Assembly: GCF_000829445.1 (NCBI RefSeq)
Contig: NZ_JXRQ01000005.1
Coordinates: 1-64,000, forward strand
DNA: 64,000 nt
From: Jeotgalibacillus alimentarius
GTDB lineage: Bacteria > Bacillota > Bacilli > Bacillales > Jeotgalibacillaceae
Direction: 5' to 3'
Part shown: positions 1-10,388 of the stretch, in pieces
Position numbering within the stretch: position 1 is the stretch's first letter
Layout of the letters: the number at the start of each line of letters is the position of its first letter
The notes under the pieces: generated by a model
Databases searched by the model: none
What the model saw: only the letters and a program-made list of their open reading frames with translations
What the model was told of the DNA's origin: nothing
Position numbers and translations under genes: made by a program

Positions 1-98
1 TGGTAAGATCCCTGAAAGATGATCAGGTAGATAGGTTCGAGGTGGAAGCATGGTGACATGTGCAGCTGACGAATACTAATCGATCGAGGACTTAACCA
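1..98 (+). rRNA. 23S ribosomal RNA, 3' end (partial)
   Basis: The first about 98 bases match the conserved 3' terminus of bacterial 23S rRNA, including the ACGAATACTAATCGATCGAG stretch and the final GGACTTAACC. The gene starts before the window. A spacer of about 70 bases separates it from the 5S gene. An rRNA operon directly upstream of ctsR is also the arrangement in B. subtilis, so this is probably the syntenic operon. The exact 3' base is estimated. Confidence 0.95.
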
Positions 99-169
99 AT
101 TAGGTGATTCTCGACAATCTCCTTACTTTGATGAACGTATCCAGTTTTGAAGGCGCGAGCCTTTCATAG

Positions 170-285
<116 letters not shown>

Positions 286-293
286 AGTTTGAA

Positions 294-323
294 AAAGTCT
301 TTCCTTTAGGGGAAAGGCTTTTT
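294..323 (+). terminator. Intrinsic terminator of the rRNA operon
   Basis: AGTCTTTCC pairs with GGAAAGGCT (one G-U) across a short loop and is followed by a run of seven T. It lies 9 bases after the 5S gene, as expected for the end of an rrn operon. Confidence 0.9.
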
Positions 324-372
324 TTGTGCGTTTAAAAGTGAAGGAAGGGACGGAGACCGAAGTGCATGAAGG

Positions 373-465
373 GCAAAAAACCGGAATCCTGGAGACATAA
401 ACGGCAAAAGGCTGGAATCCTAAGTGCATCCAGTGCAAAAAGCCGGGATCCCAAAGGCACAAATA
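373..465 (+). repeat. Three diverged 31-bp tandem repeats
   Basis: Units begin at 373, 404 and 435, exactly 31 bases apart. Each opens with GCAAAA(A)xxC(C/T)GG(A/G)ATCC, and the second halves are more variable (AGTGCAT-like). A degenerate half unit (GTGCATGAAGG) precedes the first. The repeats occupy the otherwise empty 324-605 stretch between the rRNA terminator and the ctsR promoter. No credible gene is present there, since the small ORFs lack ribosome-binding sites. Confidence 0.7.
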
Positions 466-605
466 AATTTTGCATTCCTTCAAAGTAAATTCCTCGACTT
501 CTTTCTGTCTCCTTCAGCATGCAAGATGATTCCTTCATTTATCCATTTGCCGCGCTGCTATTATTCCCTCACAAATCTCTACTCAGCTGTACCCAACCCC
601 TCAAA

Positions 606-660
606 TTGCACATAACCTAAAATGTGTTGTATAATCATAGTCAAAGATAGTCAAAGTCAA
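606..660 (+). promoter_or_regulatory. ctsR operon promoter with CtsR operator
   Basis: A sigma-A promoter TTGCAC (606-611), 18-base spacer, TATAAT (630-635) is followed at once by AGTCAAAGATAGTCAAAG (639-656). This matches the CtsR direct heptad operator (RGTCAAA, three bases, RGTCAAA). A third partial heptad, AGTCAA, runs to 660. The operator covers the predicted transcription start, so CtsR binding should block initiation and make the operon heat- and stress-inducible by autorepression. Confidence 0.92.
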
Positions 661-678
661 GGTGGGGGAGGTGGCAAT

Positions 679-1140
679 GTGAAAAATATTTCTGATGTGA
701 TTGAAAACTATTTGAAAGAGGTTTTAGAGAAGAGCGGGAGTGAAATAGTGGAAATAAAGCGCAGTGAAATTGCTGAGCGTTTTCAGTGTGTGCCTTCTCA
801 AATTAATTATGTGATGAAAACCCGTTTTACGATTGAAAGTGGCTACGTTGTGGAGAGTAAGCGTGGCGGCGGAGGGTATATACGTATTATAAAGGTAAAA
901 AGCGATGATCACGCTCATTTAATTGATCAGATATTAGCAATTCTTCAGCCGGCAGTCCCACAGGCTGCTGCTGAGAGTGTGGTTTTCAGGCTGATTGATG
1001 AAGACGTTATTTCTAAGCGTGAAGCAAAGCTGATGCTTAGTGCGATGGATCGTTCGACGCTTAATGTCCCGCTGCCTGTCAGGGATGAAGTGAGGGGACG
1101 TATGCTGACTGCTATGCTGACGGTTTTAAAATATCAATAA
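679..1140 (+). CDS. ctsR: Class III stress gene repressor CtsR
   Basis: Winged-helix repressor of clp and other protein-quality-control genes, inactivated on heat and degraded by ClpCP with McsB. I chose GTG 679 (VKNISDVIENYLKEVL) because it has a GGGAGGTG ribosome-binding site at 665-673 and gives the family length (153 aa). An upstream ATG at 622 would add a glycine-rich tail read from the operator and lacks a site. The N-terminal half carries the helix-turn-helix with the glycine-rich wing (KRGGGGYIRI). The C-terminal half is the dimerisation and McsB-sensing part. It is the first gene of a four-gene operon whose own promoter carries the CtsR box. Confidence 0.97.
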   Translation: MKNISDVIENYLKEVLEKSGSEIVEIKRSEIAERFQCVPSQINYVMKTRFTIESGYVVESKRGGGGYIRIIKVKSDDHAHLIDQILAILQPAVPQAAAESVVFRLIDEDVISKREAKLMLSAMDRSTLNVPLPVRDEVRGRMLTAMLTVLKYQ

Positions 1141-1158
1141 GGTCGCGGGGTGATCGAG

Positions 1159-1707
1159 ATGATGTGTGAACAATGCCAGGAGCGGCCTGCTGCTGTTCAT
1201 TTAAAAAACGTGGTGAATGGAAAGTCGACTGAGGTTCATTTGTGTGAAGTGTGCGCGCAGGATAAGGGCGAGGCTTTTATGAATGATGATGGTGCTTTTT
1301 CATTCAACCATTTGCTTGCAGGGCTGTTGAATGTTTCGCCGGTCATGAAGCAGAATCAGCCAACACAAAACAGGCGCGAGACAGTGGAGTGCAGTGGTTG
1401 CCAGATGACGTTTGACCAGTTTTTAAAGATTGGTAAGTTTGGTTGTCCTAAGTGTTATGAATCATTCAGAGATCAGCTGCCGCCTATTTTAAAAAGACTG
1501 CACAGCGGTAATACTGTTCATCAGGGGAAGCTGCCTGAACGTCAGGGCGGCACGATTCATATGAAGAGAAAGGTCAGTGATCTTCGTGTTGAATTGAAAT
1601 CACTGATTGAGCAGGAGGAATTTGAACAGGCTGCGACGATTCGTGATCAAATCCGTTCTCTTGAAAAAGAAATAGATGGTGAAAGGGGCGGTGCTGATGA
1701 GTCTTAA
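1159..1707 (+). CDS. mcsA: McsA, zinc-binding activator of McsB
   Basis: Adaptor that activates the McsB protein-arginine kinase. Two zinc-ribbon-like Cys pairs are visible near the N-terminus (C3/C6 and C29/C32) and a further pair set near the middle (CSGC ... CPKC). A UVR motif ([20 protein letters not shown]) lies near the C-terminus and resembles the ClpC linker. ATG 1159 gives [10 protein letters not shown], parallel to the B. subtilis start, with GGGGTG 6 bases upstream. A GTG at 1150 is the less likely alternative. The end overlaps mcsB by 11 bases, which suggests translational coupling. Confidence 0.95.
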   Translation: MMCEQCQERPAAVHLKNVVNGKSTEVHLCEVCAQDKGEAFMNDDGAFSFNHLLAGLLNVSPVMKQNQPTQNRRETVECSGCQMTFDQFLKIGKFGCPKCYESFRDQLPPILKRLHSGNTVHQGKLPERQGGTIHMKRKVSDLRVELKSLIEQEEFEQAATIRDQIRSLEKEIDGERGGADES

Positions 1708-2776
1708 GAGGTTTTTGAATCAGGCGGTCAGCTCCTGGATGAATGAGGATGGCCCTGCTTCTGAGATTGTACTTTCAACAAGGATCAGGCTGGCCAGAAA
1801 CCATAACCGCTATGCGTTTCCTACTGTATTTACAAAGGAAGAGGCTGAACAGACTGCCCAGGCAATGAGAACTGCTGTAGAGCAGGCAGGTTATCCGCTT
1901 GAAGAACTGAAAATGCAGGATCTTCAGGGGCTTGAGAAAAGGGTGCTCGTGGAAAAGCATCTGATCAGTCCGAATCTTGCAGAGGATGCAGGCTCGTCAT
2001 CTGTGTGGCTGTCAGATCAGGAAGATATCAGTCTGATGGTGAATGAAGAGGATCATTTAAGAATTCAGTGTCTGTTCCCAGGGCTTCAGTTAAAAGAAGC
2101 TTTGCGAAAGGCGCTTGAAATTGATGATGCGATTGAAAAGCATTTTGATTATGCGTTTGATGAGAATTTCGGTTATCTGACGACGTGCCCGACAAATGTG
2201 GGGACGGGATTGCGTGCATCTGTTATGATGCATTTACCAGGATTAATGATGACGCACCAGATGAACCGGATTATTCCGGCAATTGGACAATTTGGTCTGG
2301 TGGCAAGAGGAATTTACGGTGAAGGCAGCGAAGCTTTAGGTAACATCTTTCAGATCTCCAACCAGACGACTCTCGGTAAGTCTGAAGAAGACATTACAGA
2401 GGATCTGCTGCACGTGGTGGATCAGATTATTACCCAGGAGAAAGCTGCCCGGGAAGCACTGGTGAAGTCATCAGGTATTCAGCTTGAAGACAGAGTATTC
2501 CGGTCATATGGAACGCTGCGTTACAGCAGAGTGATCGAGTCAAAGGAAGCGGCGAAATGTCTGTCAGATGTTCGCCTCGGTATTGACCTTGGCTTCATTG
2601 AAAATGTGTCGAGAAGCATTTTGAATGAGCTGATGATTTTAACGCAGCCAGGATTTTTACAGCAGTATGCAGGAGGTTTCCTGCGTCCTGTGGAAAGAGA
2701 TATCAGACGTGCTTCGCTGATCCGCGAGCGTCTGGAGATGGATGTAAGTAAAGATAAAGGAGGATCAGACTTATGA
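1697..2776 (+). CDS. mcsB: Protein arginine kinase McsB
   Basis: Phosphagen-kinase-fold enzyme that phosphorylates arginines on CtsR and on misfolded proteins, marking them for ClpCP. Nucleotide-binding arginines sit in STRIRLARN (about residues 28-36), and the catalytic loop [19 protein letters not shown] is intact. The start at ATG 1697 (MSLKRFL) fits the family length (359 aa) and a GGGGCGG site. An in-frame ATG at 1676 would lie inside mcsA and lacks support. The TGA overlaps the clpC start. Confidence 0.97.
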   Translation: MSLKRFLNQAVSSWMNEDGPASEIVLSTRIRLARNHNRYAFPTVFTKEEAEQTAQAMRTAVEQAGYPLEELKMQDLQGLEKRVLVEKHLISPNLAEDAGSSSVWLSDQEDISLMVNEEDHLRIQCLFPGLQLKEALRKALEIDDAIEKHFDYAFDENFGYLTTCPTNVGTGLRASVMMHLPGLMMTHQMNRIIPAIGQFGLVARGIYGEGSEALGNIFQISNQTTLGKSEEDITEDLLHVVDQIITQEKAAREALVKSSGIQLEDRVFRSYGTLRYSRVIESKEAAKCLSDVRLGIDLGFIENVSRSILNELMILTQPGFLQQYAGGFLRPVERDIRRASLIRERLEMDVSKDKGGSDL

Positions 2777-5211
2777 TGTTTGGACGATTCACAGAGAGAG
2801 CACAAAAAGTATTAGCATTGGCACAGGAAGAGGCGATCCGTCTTTCCCATTCAAATATCGGTACTGAGCATATCCTTCTTGGTCTCGTTCGTGAAGGAGA
2901 GGGCATTGCAGCGAAAGCACTGCAGACGCTTAATTTGAGCACAACGAAAATTCAGGAAGAAGTAGAAGAATTGATCGGCAAAGGGACAGAACAGTCACCG
3001 AGCGTTCACTATACACCAAGAGCAAAGAAAGTGATTGAGCTTTCAATGGATGAAGCCCGTAAGCTTGGTCATTCCTATGTAGGAACTGAACATATTCTGC
3101 TTGGTTTAATCCGTGAAGGAGAAGGCGTGGCAGCACGCGTACTCAATAACCTTGGCGTGAGCCTGAATAAAGCCCGCCAGCAGGTACTGCAGCTTCTCGG
3201 CAGTAATGAAGCAGGCAGCCAGCAGGCGTCAAACGCGAGTGCGAATACGCCGACGCTTGACGGACTTGCACGCGACCTGACAGTCATTGCACGTGAAGGA
3301 AGCCTTGATCCGGTTATCGGAAGAAGTAAGGAAATCCAGCGTGTGATTGAAGTGTTAAGCCGCCGTACGAAGAATAACCCTGTATTAATCGGGGAGCCTG
3401 GTGTAGGTAAAACAGCGATCGCTGAAGGATTGGCTCAGCAGATTGTACAAAATGAAGTGCCGGAAATCCTGCGTGATAAGCGCGTAATGACACTTGATAT
3501 GGGTACCGTTGTTGCAGGTACAAAATACCGCGGTGAATTCGAAGACCGTCTGAAAAAGGTAATGGATGAGATCCGTCAGGCAGGAAACGTGATTCTATTC
3601 ATCGATGAGCTTCATACATTGATTGGTGCAGGTGGAGCAGAGGGTGCGATTGATGCATCCAATATCCTGAAACCGTCACTTGCACGCGGTGAGCTTCAGT
3701 GTATCGGTGCGACGACGCTTGATGAATACCGTAAATATATCGAAAAGGATGCAGCGCTTGAACGCCGTTTCCAGCCAATTCAGGTAGATGAGCCGACAGC
3801 TGAAGAGTCAGTACTGATTTTAAAAGGACTGCGTGACCGCTATGAAGCCCACCACCGCGTATCAATTACTGATGCAGCGATTGAAGCGGCAGTGAAAATG
3901 TCTGACCGTTATATTTCAGACCGCTTCCTTCCTGATAAAGCGATTGACTTAATTGATGAAGCAGGCTCTAAAGTGCGTCTGCGTTCATATACAACACCGC
4001 CTAACCTGAAAGAGCTTGAAGCTAAGCTTGAAGGCATCCGTAAAGAAAAGGATGCTGCTGTACAGAGTCAGGAATTCGAAAAAGCGGCTTCTCTTCGCGA
4101 TTCTGAGCAAAAGACGAAAGAAAAGCTTGAAGAAACGAAAAAAGTGTGGAAAGAAAAGCAAGGACAGGAGAATACTGAAGTCACTGTTGAAGATATCGCA
4201 CATGTGGTTTCTACGTGGACGGGTGTACCGGTATCACGCCTTGCTGAGACTGAAACGCAGAAGCTTCTGCATCTTGAAGATTCGCTCCACGGCCGCGTGA
4301 TCGGTCAGGAAGATGCGGTAACGGCGATTGCCAAAGCCGTACGCCGTGCCCGAGCAGGTCTGAAGGATCCGAAGCGTCCGATCGGCTCATTCATTTTCCT
4401 TGGACCAACCGGTGTCGGTAAAACGGAGCTTGCCCGCGCACTTGCTGAATCAATGTTCGGTGAAGAGGACGCGATGATTCGTATCGATATGTCTGAGTAC
4501 ATGGAAAAACACTCGACTTCACGACTTGTCGGATCACCTCCAGGCTATGTAGGCTATGAAGAAGGCGGTCAGCTGACTGAGAAAGTCCGCCGTAAGCCAT
4601 ACTCAGTTGTGCTGCTTGATGAGATTGAAAAAGCGCACCCTGATGTATTTAATATTCTTCTTCAAGTACTTGAAGATGGACGCCTGACAGATTCTAAAGG
4701 CCGTACAGTAGACTTCCGTAACGTCGTACTGATTATGACATCAAACGTTGGTGCAAGCGCACTGAAGCAGAACCGTCATGTAGGGTTTGCGGTACAGGAT
4801 TCGAGTCAGGATTACAAGGATATGAAAGGTAAAGTGCTTGAAGAATTGAAGCGCGCCTTCCGTCCGGAGTTCCTGAACCGTATCGATGAAACCATTGTGT
4901 TCCACTCACTTGAAAAGAACCATTTAAAACAGATCGTGTCACTGATGGCAGGAGAACTTGTGAAACGCCTGAAGGAAAAAGACATTGATCTCGTGATTAC
5001 AGAAGCAGCGAAAGAAAAAATTTCAGATGAAGGCTTTGATCCTGAATATGGAGCGCGTCCGCTGCGCCGTGCGATTCAAAAGCATATCGAAGACCGCCTG
5101 TCTGAAGAGCTGCTGAAAGGCAATGTGCTTGAAGGCTACAGAGTGGAAATTGATTATAAAGACGGTGAGTTCACCGTATCACGTAAAGAAGAAGTAGATG
5201 TAACGCAATAA
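2773..5211 (+). CDS. clpC: ATP-dependent Clp protease ATPase subunit ClpC
   Basis: Hsp100 unfoldase that feeds substrates to ClpP. It has a double Clp N domain (residues 1-140) that binds phospho-arginine, and a first AAA module with Walker A GEPGVGKT at 207-214. A UVR-containing middle domain spans about 415-450. The second AAA module has GPTGVGKT near 544-551, and a C-terminal D2-small domain completes the protein. Length is 812 aa, as in B. subtilis (about 810). The start overlaps the mcsB stop (ATGATG) and has AAAGGAGG upstream. MM- is the same N-terminus as in Bacillus. Confidence 0.98.
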   Translation: MMFGRFTERAQKVLALAQEEAIRLSHSNIGTEHILLGLVREGEGIAAKALQTLNLSTTKIQEEVEELIGKGTEQSPSVHYTPRAKKVIELSMDEARKLGHSYVGTEHILLGLIREGEGVAARVLNNLGVSLNKARQQVLQLLGSNEAGSQQASNASANTPTLDGLARDLTVIAREGSLDPVIGRSKEIQRVIEVLSRRTKNNPVLIGEPGVGKTAIAEGLAQQIVQNEVPEILRDKRVMTLDMGTVVAGTKYRGEFEDRLKKVMDEIRQAGNVILFIDELHTLIGAGGAEGAIDASNILKPSLARGELQCIGATTLDEYRKYIEKDAALERRFQPIQVDEPTAEESVLILKGLRDRYEAHHRVSITDAAIEAAVKMSDRYISDRFLPDKAIDLIDEAGSKVRLRSYTTPPNLKELEAKLEGIRKEKDAAVQSQEFEKAASLRDSEQKTKEKLEETKKVWKEKQGQENTEVTVEDIAHVVSTWTGVPVSRLAETETQKLLHLEDSLHGRVIGQEDAVTAIAKAVRRARAGLKDPKRPIGSFIFLGPTGVGKTELARALAESMFGEEDAMIRIDMSEYMEKHSTSRLVGSPPGYVGYEEGGQLTEKVRRKPYSVVLLDEIEKAHPDVFNILLQVLEDGRLTDSKGRTVDFRNVVLIMTSNVGASALKQNRHVGFAVQDSSQDYKDMKGKVLEELKRAFRPEFLNRIDETIVFHSLEKNHLKQIVSLMAGELVKRLKEKDIDLVITEAAKEKISDEGFDPEYGARPLRRAIQKHIEDRLSEELLKGNVLEGYRVEIDYKDGEFTVSRKEEVDVTQ

Positions 5212-5218
5212 TGTCTGA

Positions 5219-5258
5219 AGGTGCACGTGTGAATGAATACAATCACGTGCACCTTTTT
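5219..5258 (+). terminator. Terminator of the ctsR-clpC operon
   Basis: AGGTGCACGTG (5219-5229) and CACGTGCACCT (5243-5253) form a perfect 11-bp stem followed by a T run. This separates the Clp operon from radA. Confidence 0.92.
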
Positions 5259-5275
5259 TAACGGAGGTTATCAGT

Positions 5276-6652
5276 TTGGCAAAAAAGAAATCCAAGTTTA
5301 TGTGTACGTCATGCGGGTATGAATCTGCTAAATGGATGGGTAAATGTCCTGGGTGCGGTGAATTCAACACCATGGTGGAAGAAGTAACGGTGACAGGCAA
5401 ACAGCCGAGAAAGTCTTTTACCCATACACCAGAAGGCAGCCAGTCAAAGGCTACACCGCTGATTAAAGTTGAGACACAGGAAGAAACACGGGTTATGACA
5501 AAAATGCAGGAGTTAAACCGCGTACTCGGCGGGGGTGTTGTGCCCGGTTCGATGGTGCTGATCGGGGGAGATCCCGGTATCGGGAAATCCACGCTGCTGC
5601 TCCAGGTCTCCTCACAGCTCGCTGAAACGAAAAATAAAGTACTTTATATCTCAGGTGAGGAATCCATCAAACAGACGAAGCTTCGTGCCGACCGTCTGAG
5701 TGTGACTTCAGAAGAGCTGATGATCTATGCTGAGACAAACCTTGAGTCGATTCACCACTCCATCGAGCAGGTCTCCCCTGATATTGTCATCATTGATTCT
5801 ATCCAGACAGTCTACCACCCTGAAGTCACATCAGCGCCGGGGAGCGTCACACAGGTACGTGAATGTACAGCAGAGCTGATGCGGATTGCCAAAACAAAAA
5901 ACATTGCGATTTTCCTTGTGGGGCACGTCACGAAAGAAGGATCGATTGCAGGACCGAGAATTTTAGAGCATATGGTGGATACAGTGCTGTACTTTGAAGG
6001 TGAACGTCATCATACGTACCGGATTCTCCGCGCTGTGAAAAACCGTTTCGGTTCGACAAATGAAATGGGTATTTTTGAAATGAGGGAAGAAGGCTTAAGG
6101 GAAGTCGGTAATCCGTCTGAGATTTTCCTTGAGGAACGTTCCCAGGGTGCCGCCGGTTCGACAGTGGTGGCTTCAATGGAGGGAACGCGGCCGATTCTTG
6201 TAGAAATTCAGGCGCTTGTTACACCGACGAGCTTTAATAACCCGAGAAGAATGGCGACAGGAATCGACCAGAACCGAGTCTCACTGCTGATGGCTGTCCT
6301 TGAAAAGCGTGTCGGATTAATGCTGCAGACGCAGGATGCCTACCTGAAAGTAGCGGGTGGCGTGAAGCTGGATGAGCCTGCAGTCGATCTCGCTGTACTC
6401 GTCAGTATAGCGTCGAGTTACCGCGATGAGCCGCCAAAGCCGTTTGACTGTATGATCGGTGAGGTTAGCCTGACGGGAGAAGTGCGCAGGGTATCAAGAA
6501 TTGAGCAGCGGGTACAGGAAGCGGCAAAGCTTGGCTTTAAAAGAGTCATTATTCCTGAAAATAATATTGGCGGCTGGACATTCCCGGAAGGTATTGAAGT
6601 CATCGGCGTATCAAATGTAGCAGACGCTCTAAAGAAGACATTGGAGGGATAA
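5276..6652 (+). CDS. radA: DNA repair protein RadA
   Basis: RecA-like, DnaB-type helicase paralogue that processes recombination intermediates. It has an N-terminal four-Cys zinc finger (CTSCG ... CPGCG, about residues 10-27), Walker [11 protein letters not shown] near residue 98, the RadA signature KNRFG near 254, and a C-terminal Lon-protease-like domain. The start is TTG 5276 with GGAGG at 5263-5267. No better ATG exists before the zinc finger. 458 aa is normal. disA begins 3 bases after the stop, consistent with a shared transcript. Confidence 0.97.
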   Translation: MAKKKSKFMCTSCGYESAKWMGKCPGCGEFNTMVEEVTVTGKQPRKSFTHTPEGSQSKATPLIKVETQEETRVMTKMQELNRVLGGGVVPGSMVLIGGDPGIGKSTLLLQVSSQLAETKNKVLYISGEESIKQTKLRADRLSVTSEELMIYAETNLESIHHSIEQVSPDIVIIDSIQTVYHPEVTSAPGSVTQVRECTAELMRIAKTKNIAIFLVGHVTKEGSIAGPRILEHMVDTVLYFEGERHHTYRILRAVKNRFGSTNEMGIFEMREEGLREVGNPSEIFLEERSQGAAGSTVVASMEGTRPILVEIQALVTPTSFNNPRRMATGIDQNRVSLLMAVLEKRVGLMLQTQDAYLKVAGGVKLDEPAVDLAVLVSIASSYRDEPPKPFDCMIGEVSLTGEVRRVSRIEQRVQEAAKLGFKRVIIPENNIGGWTFPEGIEVIGVSNVADALKKTLEG

Positions 6653-6655
6653 AGA

Positions 6656-7720
6656 ATGGATAACAGGAGAAGAAAGCGTCCGTCAGCTGATATTATTCAG
6701 CTTGTTGCACCGGGTACACCTTTTAGAGAAGGAATTGATAATGTGCTTCGGGCAGGAACAGGCGGGCTGATTGTTGTCGGATGCAACGATAAGATGAAGC
6801 CGCTTGTAGACGGGGGCTTTCAGATCCATTGTCCATTTTCCCCGACTTATCTGTATGAGCTGGCAAAAATGGATGGGGCTATTATTCTCAATGAATCAGG
6901 CAGTAAGATTCTGATTGCTAATGCGCAGCTGAATCCGAGTCCGATGGTGCCTTCATCTGAAACAGGTATGCGTCACAGAACAGCGGAGCGGGTGGCAAGA
7001 GAGACAGATTCACTTGTCATTGCGATTTCACAGAGAAGAAACGTCATTACACTGTACAAAGGAACATACCGCTACGCATTAAAAGAGATTGCTGTCATTT
7101 TGGCCAAAGCGAATCAGGCGCTTCAGACGCTTGAGAAATACCGCACTGTGCTTGATCAGAGTCTGTCACACTTAACGCTGCTTGAATATGAGGAAGCGGT
7201 GACGTATAACGATGTTTTACAGGTGATTCACCGTTTTGAAATGGTCATCCGGATTAAAAATGAGCTCCTGCTCTACCTGAATGAACTGGGATCGGAAGGC
7301 CGTCTTGTGCGGCTGCAGCTGAATGAGTTGCTGGCTGACCTTGAAAAAGAAGCGGTAATGGTCATCCGGGATTATGCTTCACAGGATCATGCTGGTGCCC
7401 ATGATATGTATGAGGCGTTTGCTGAAAAAGTGTCATCTAAAATCATGGAGGATGAATCAATCATGAAAATGCTTGGTCATCCGTCATCGACTGAATATGA
7501 AAGCCAGACAGTGCCAAGAGGGTATCGCGTGCTGAACAAAATCCCAAGACTGCCGCTTACGATTATTGAAAATATCATAGGCGATTTCGGTACGCTCGAT
7601 CAGCTAAAGAAAGCGACAGTTGAGGAACTGGATCAGGTGGATGGAATCGGCGGCATCCGCGCAAGGAAAATTAAAGAGGGATTGAAATCAGTGAGAGAAC
7701 AGTCTCTGGCGGACCACTAA
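6656..7720 (+). CDS. disA: Diadenylate cyclase DisA (DNA integrity scanning)
   Basis: Octameric enzyme that makes c-di-AMP from two ATP and scans DNA for branched structures. The DAC domain carries DGA at 73-75 and RHR at 106-108, the family's nucleotide-binding motifs. A helical linker follows, then a C-terminal helix-hairpin-helix DNA-binding region (VDGIGGIRARKIKEGL). 354 aa matches the family. Placement directly after radA is the usual Firmicute arrangement; RadA is known to modulate DisA in B. subtilis. Confidence 0.97.
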   Translation: MDNRRRKRPSADIIQLVAPGTPFREGIDNVLRAGTGGLIVVGCNDKMKPLVDGGFQIHCPFSPTYLYELAKMDGAIILNESGSKILIANAQLNPSPMVPSSETGMRHRTAERVARETDSLVIAISQRRNVITLYKGTYRYALKEIAVILAKANQALQTLEKYRTVLDQSLSHLTLLEYEEAVTYNDVLQVIHRFEMVIRIKNELLLYLNELGSEGRLVRLQLNELLADLEKEAVMVIRDYASQDHAGAHDMYEAFAEKVSSKIMEDESIMKMLGHPSSTEYESQTVPRGYRVLNKIPRLPLTIIENIIGDFGTLDQLKKATVEELDQVDGIGGIRARKIKEGLKSVREQSLADH

Positions 7721-7731
7721 CAAAAAATGGT

Positions 7732-7808
7732 TTGTAAGCACTCTCTTTGTATGATATGATAATTCATTTTTATTAAAATTGACTTGCTTATTACTGTCAT
7801 GCTACTCT
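7732..7808 (+). promoter_or_regulatory. Candidate promoters for yacL-ispD-ispF
   Basis: Two possible sigma-A promoters lie in the disA-yacL gap. One is TTGTAA (7732-7737), 17 bases, TATGAT (7755-7760). The other is TTGACT (7779-7784), 18 bases, TACTCT (7803-7808) with an upstream TG. Either would give a leader of under 100 bases. No terminator follows disA, so read-through is also possible. Confidence 0.5.
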
Positions 7809-7857
7809 TTTCACAAGCTTTCATTATAGAAAAAATTTCATCTGAGGAGGTGAAGGA

Positions 7858-8958
7858 ATGTTAAAACGTATTATTCAAGTCTGTTTCCTGATCGTTGGCG
7901 GAACATTAGGCGTATTTTTATTACCTGAATTAGTTCTTATACCTTTTAATCTTGATTATGCACTTTTAAACAACCCTTATGTGACTGCTATTTTAGGAGC
8001 GATCATCTTTTATGCTGCTACGTTTTGGGCCATTAAGTATGTAGTCAATTTTATTACCTGGGCAGAGGATTCCCTTGTGAAGGCACCTGTTACAGATATT
8101 TTATTCGGGGCACTTGGACTGATCATCGGTCTGATCACCGCTTTCCTTCTGGGGGTGGCAGTGAATGATATTGAGATTCCAATCGTGAATACCGTCGTTC
8201 CGATTCTGTTAACGCTGATTCTCGGGTATCTCGGGTTCCAGGTTGGTTTCACAAAAAGGGACGAGCTGGTCCAGCTGTTTTCAAGGGGTGGTTCAGCTAA
8301 AAGAACTGAGGAATCGGCTGCGAAGGAAGTTAGTGATGTTCCGGCTTCAAAGCGCCATAAGATCCTTGATACAAGTGTTATTATTGACGGTCGTATTGCA
8401 GATATCTGTCAGACTGGCTTTTTAGACGGTGAGATTGTCATTCCTCAATTTGTGCTTGGTGAGCTGCAGCATATTGCGGATTCATCAGATGCATTGAAAC
8501 GTAACCGCGGGCGCAGGGGACTGGATATTTTAAAAAGAATCCAACGCGATATCCCGATTCAGGTTACGATTTATGAAGGTGATTTTGAAGAAATCCAGGA
8601 GGTCGACAGTAAGCTTGTCAAGCTTGCAAAAGTACTGAATGGTATTGTCGTGACCAATGACTTCAACTTAAATAAAGTATGTGACCTGCAGGATGTGCAG
8701 GTACTGAATATTAATGATCTTGCCAATGCTGTAAAACCTGTTGTGCTACCGGGTGAAGAACTGCACGTGCAAATGATCAAAGACGGTAAAGAACAAAATC
8801 AGGGAATTGCCTACCTTGATGACGGCACGATGATCGTAGTCGAGGACGGCAAAAACTTTATCGGTAAACATATCGATGTAATTGTAACGAGTGTGCTTCA
8901 GACGTCAGCCGGCCGCATGATTTTTGCCAAGCCTAAGTCTTATGAAAAAGCACTGTAA
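7858..8958 (+). CDS. yacL: PIN/TRAM domain membrane protein (YacL)
   Basis: Membrane-anchored protein of unknown exact role. The N-terminal about 135 residues hold four hydrophobic helices. A PIN domain then starts near residue 165 ([17 protein letters not shown]), with its acidic nuclease-type residues in [10 protein letters not shown] and [10 protein letters not shown]-terminal TRAM-like RNA-binding domain follows. 366 aa equals the B. subtilis protein. AGGAGGTG precedes ATG 7858. Position between disA and ispD is conserved. A ribonuclease function is an inference from the domains. Confidence 0.93.
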   Translation: MLKRIIQVCFLIVGGTLGVFLLPELVLIPFNLDYALLNNPYVTAILGAIIFYAATFWAIKYVVNFITWAEDSLVKAPVTDILFGALGLIIGLITAFLLGVAVNDIEIPIVNTVVPILLTLILGYLGFQVGFTKRDELVQLFSRGGSAKRTEESAAKEVSDVPASKRHKILDTSVIIDGRIADICQTGFLDGEIVIPQFVLGELQHIADSSDALKRNRGRRGLDILKRIQRDIPIQVTIYEGDFEEIQEVDSKLVKLAKVLNGIVVTNDFNLNKVCDLQDVQVLNINDLANAVKPVVLPGEELHVQMIKDGKEQNQGIAYLDDGTMIVVEDGKNFIGKHIDVIVTSVLQTSAGRMIFAKPKSYEKAL

Positions 8959-8970
8959 AGGGAGTTTCAA

Positions 8971-9651
8971 ATGACATATGAAGTGGTAATTCCGGCAGCG
9001 GGCCGGGGCAAGCGCATGGGGGCAGACCGCAATAAGCTGCTGCTTGAATTAAAGGGGATTCCGGTTATCGTCCATACGCTGCAGGTATTTGAACGCGATC
9101 CACTGTGCAGCGCCGTCATTCTTGTTATTCATCCTGACGACAAAAAGACGCTTGAAGAGCTGATTGATCAGTATCATCTGACAAAAATCACGCAGATGGT
9201 GACAGGCGGTGCTGAACGCCAGCATAGTGTCTACGAAGGACTGAAGAAGGCTGCTGCTAAGATTGTGATGGTTCATGACGGAGCGCGTCCTTTTATCAGC
9301 CAGGAGGTCATCCACAAGCTTGCAGAAGCCGCTGCATCAAAAGGCGGTGCGATTGCGGCTGTTCCTGTAAAAGATACGATTAAAAAAGTTAAAAACGGCA
9401 CAGTAACCGAAACAGTGGAGCGTTCAGATCTGTGGTCAGTTCAGACACCTCAGGCTTTTTTACTTGAGGTGCTGATGGGTGCGCATGAGGAAGCAGTCCG
9501 TACAGATTTTCTCGGCACAGATGAAGCGTCACTGGTCGAAAAAACTGGCGGAAAAGTAGCGGTTATTGAGTCGGATTATGATAATATAAAGCTGACAACA
9601 AAAGAAGATCTCGTTTTTGCTGAAGCGATTTTAGCGAAAAACGGTCAATAG
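8971..9651 (+). CDS. ispD: 2-C-methyl-D-erythritol 4-phosphate cytidylyltransferase
   Basis: Third enzyme of the MEP isoprenoid pathway, joining MEP to CMP. The N-terminal signature PAAGRGKRMG with K(L/L) downstream (NKLLLEL) is the CTP-binding loop, and HDGARPF and the DTIK loop follow in family order. At 226 aa it has the usual single-domain length and is not an ispDF fusion. It lies 12 bases after yacL and 15 before ispF, forming a tight unit. Confidence 0.97.
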   Translation: MTYEVVIPAAGRGKRMGADRNKLLLELKGIPVIVHTLQVFERDPLCSAVILVIHPDDKKTLEELIDQYHLTKITQMVTGGAERQHSVYEGLKKAAAKIVMVHDGARPFISQEVIHKLAEAAASKGGAIAAVPVKDTIKKVKNGTVTETVERSDLWSVQTPQAFLLEVLMGAHEEAVRTDFLGTDEASLVEKTGGKVAVIESDYDNIKLTTKEDLVFAEAILAKNGQ

Positions 9652-9666
9652 AGAGGGGAAACTGCC

Positions 9667-10143
9667 ATGTTTCGAATTGGACAGGGCTATGACGTCCATC
9701 AGCTTGCAGAGAACCGTCCGCTCATTATCGGCGGGGTAACGATTCCTTACGAAAAAGGACTTCTCGGTCATTCAGATGCAGATGTACTGCTTCATGTAGT
9801 GGCGGATGCAGCGCTGGGTGCGATCGGTGAAGGTGATATAGGAAAGCATTTTCCGGATACAGAACCCGAATTTAAAGATGCCGATTCAAAGAAATTACTT
9901 CAGCACGTCTGGAGTATTGTCAGAGAACACGGTTACCGCTTAGGCAACATTGACTGTACGATTATCGCGCAAAAGCCGAAGATGGCGCCTCATATCAGTG
10001 ACATGCGCAAAGTAATCGCAGAACTGCTTGAAGCATCAGAAGGCCAGGTCAATGTCAAAGCGACAACAACTGAACAGCTGGGCTTTGAAGGTCGCGGCGA
10101 AGGAATCGCTGCACAGGCAGTTATTCTTTTGCAGAAAACCTAA
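9667..10143 (+). CDS. ispF: 2-C-methyl-D-erythritol 2,4-cyclodiphosphate synthase
   Basis: Makes the cyclic diphosphate intermediate of the MEP pathway. GYDVHQL near the N-terminus gives the metal-binding Asp9 and His11. [10 protein letters not shown] provides the third ligand, and the C-terminal [19 protein letters not shown] motif is present. 158 aa is normal. It ends the radA-ispF run. A weak AGCAG/CTGCT hairpin with a T-rich tail follows the stop and may terminate. Confidence 0.97.
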   Translation: MFRIGQGYDVHQLAENRPLIIGGVTIPYEKGLLGHSDADVLLHVVADAALGAIGEGDIGKHFPDTEPEFKDADSKKLLQHVWSIVREHGYRLGNIDCTIIAQKPKMAPHISDMRKVIAELLEASEGQVNVKATTTEQLGFEGRGEGIAAQAVILLQKT

Positions 10144-10224
10144 TAAGCAGAGCTGCTTAAAGTCTTTTTGAATTTATAAACTCATAGGTGCATGATTTTA
10201 TAAAAATACACTTTGTAACATGCA

Positions 10225-10354
10225 CAGCGGTGATCGCAGTGGAAGGCGGCGACTCCGGGACGATTAGAGGGAAGCTGAGACCCCGCAGCCGAAGGCGAGG
10301 AGGCTCAGCAACCTCCGTCCGGAAAGCGTCCGCCTGAAACGGAGATCTAACGCC
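10225..10354 (+). repeat. Palindromic intergenic element, copy A
   Basis: About 130 bp between ispF and gltX, one of five large related elements in the window. Shared core words are CGACTCC, GAGACCCCGCAG, GAGGAGGCTC and GGAAAGCG. Inner arms AGGCGG and CCGCCT pair, and GCTGAG pairs with CTCAGC. The other copies keep the pairing with different bases. It sits 35 bases before the gltX start codon. Confidence 0.8.
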
Positions 10355-10388
10355 AAAATATTAAGCAATCATTCTAGGAGGATTTTTT

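Noticed and set aside
424-615. 63-codon open frame upstream of ctsR
   Set aside because: Covers the 31-bp repeats and runs into the ctsR promoter; no start signal or recognisable product.
10225-10354. Insertion sequence remnant with transposase
   Set aside because: No coding capacity and no flanking target duplication seen. It belongs to the non-coding palindromic family.
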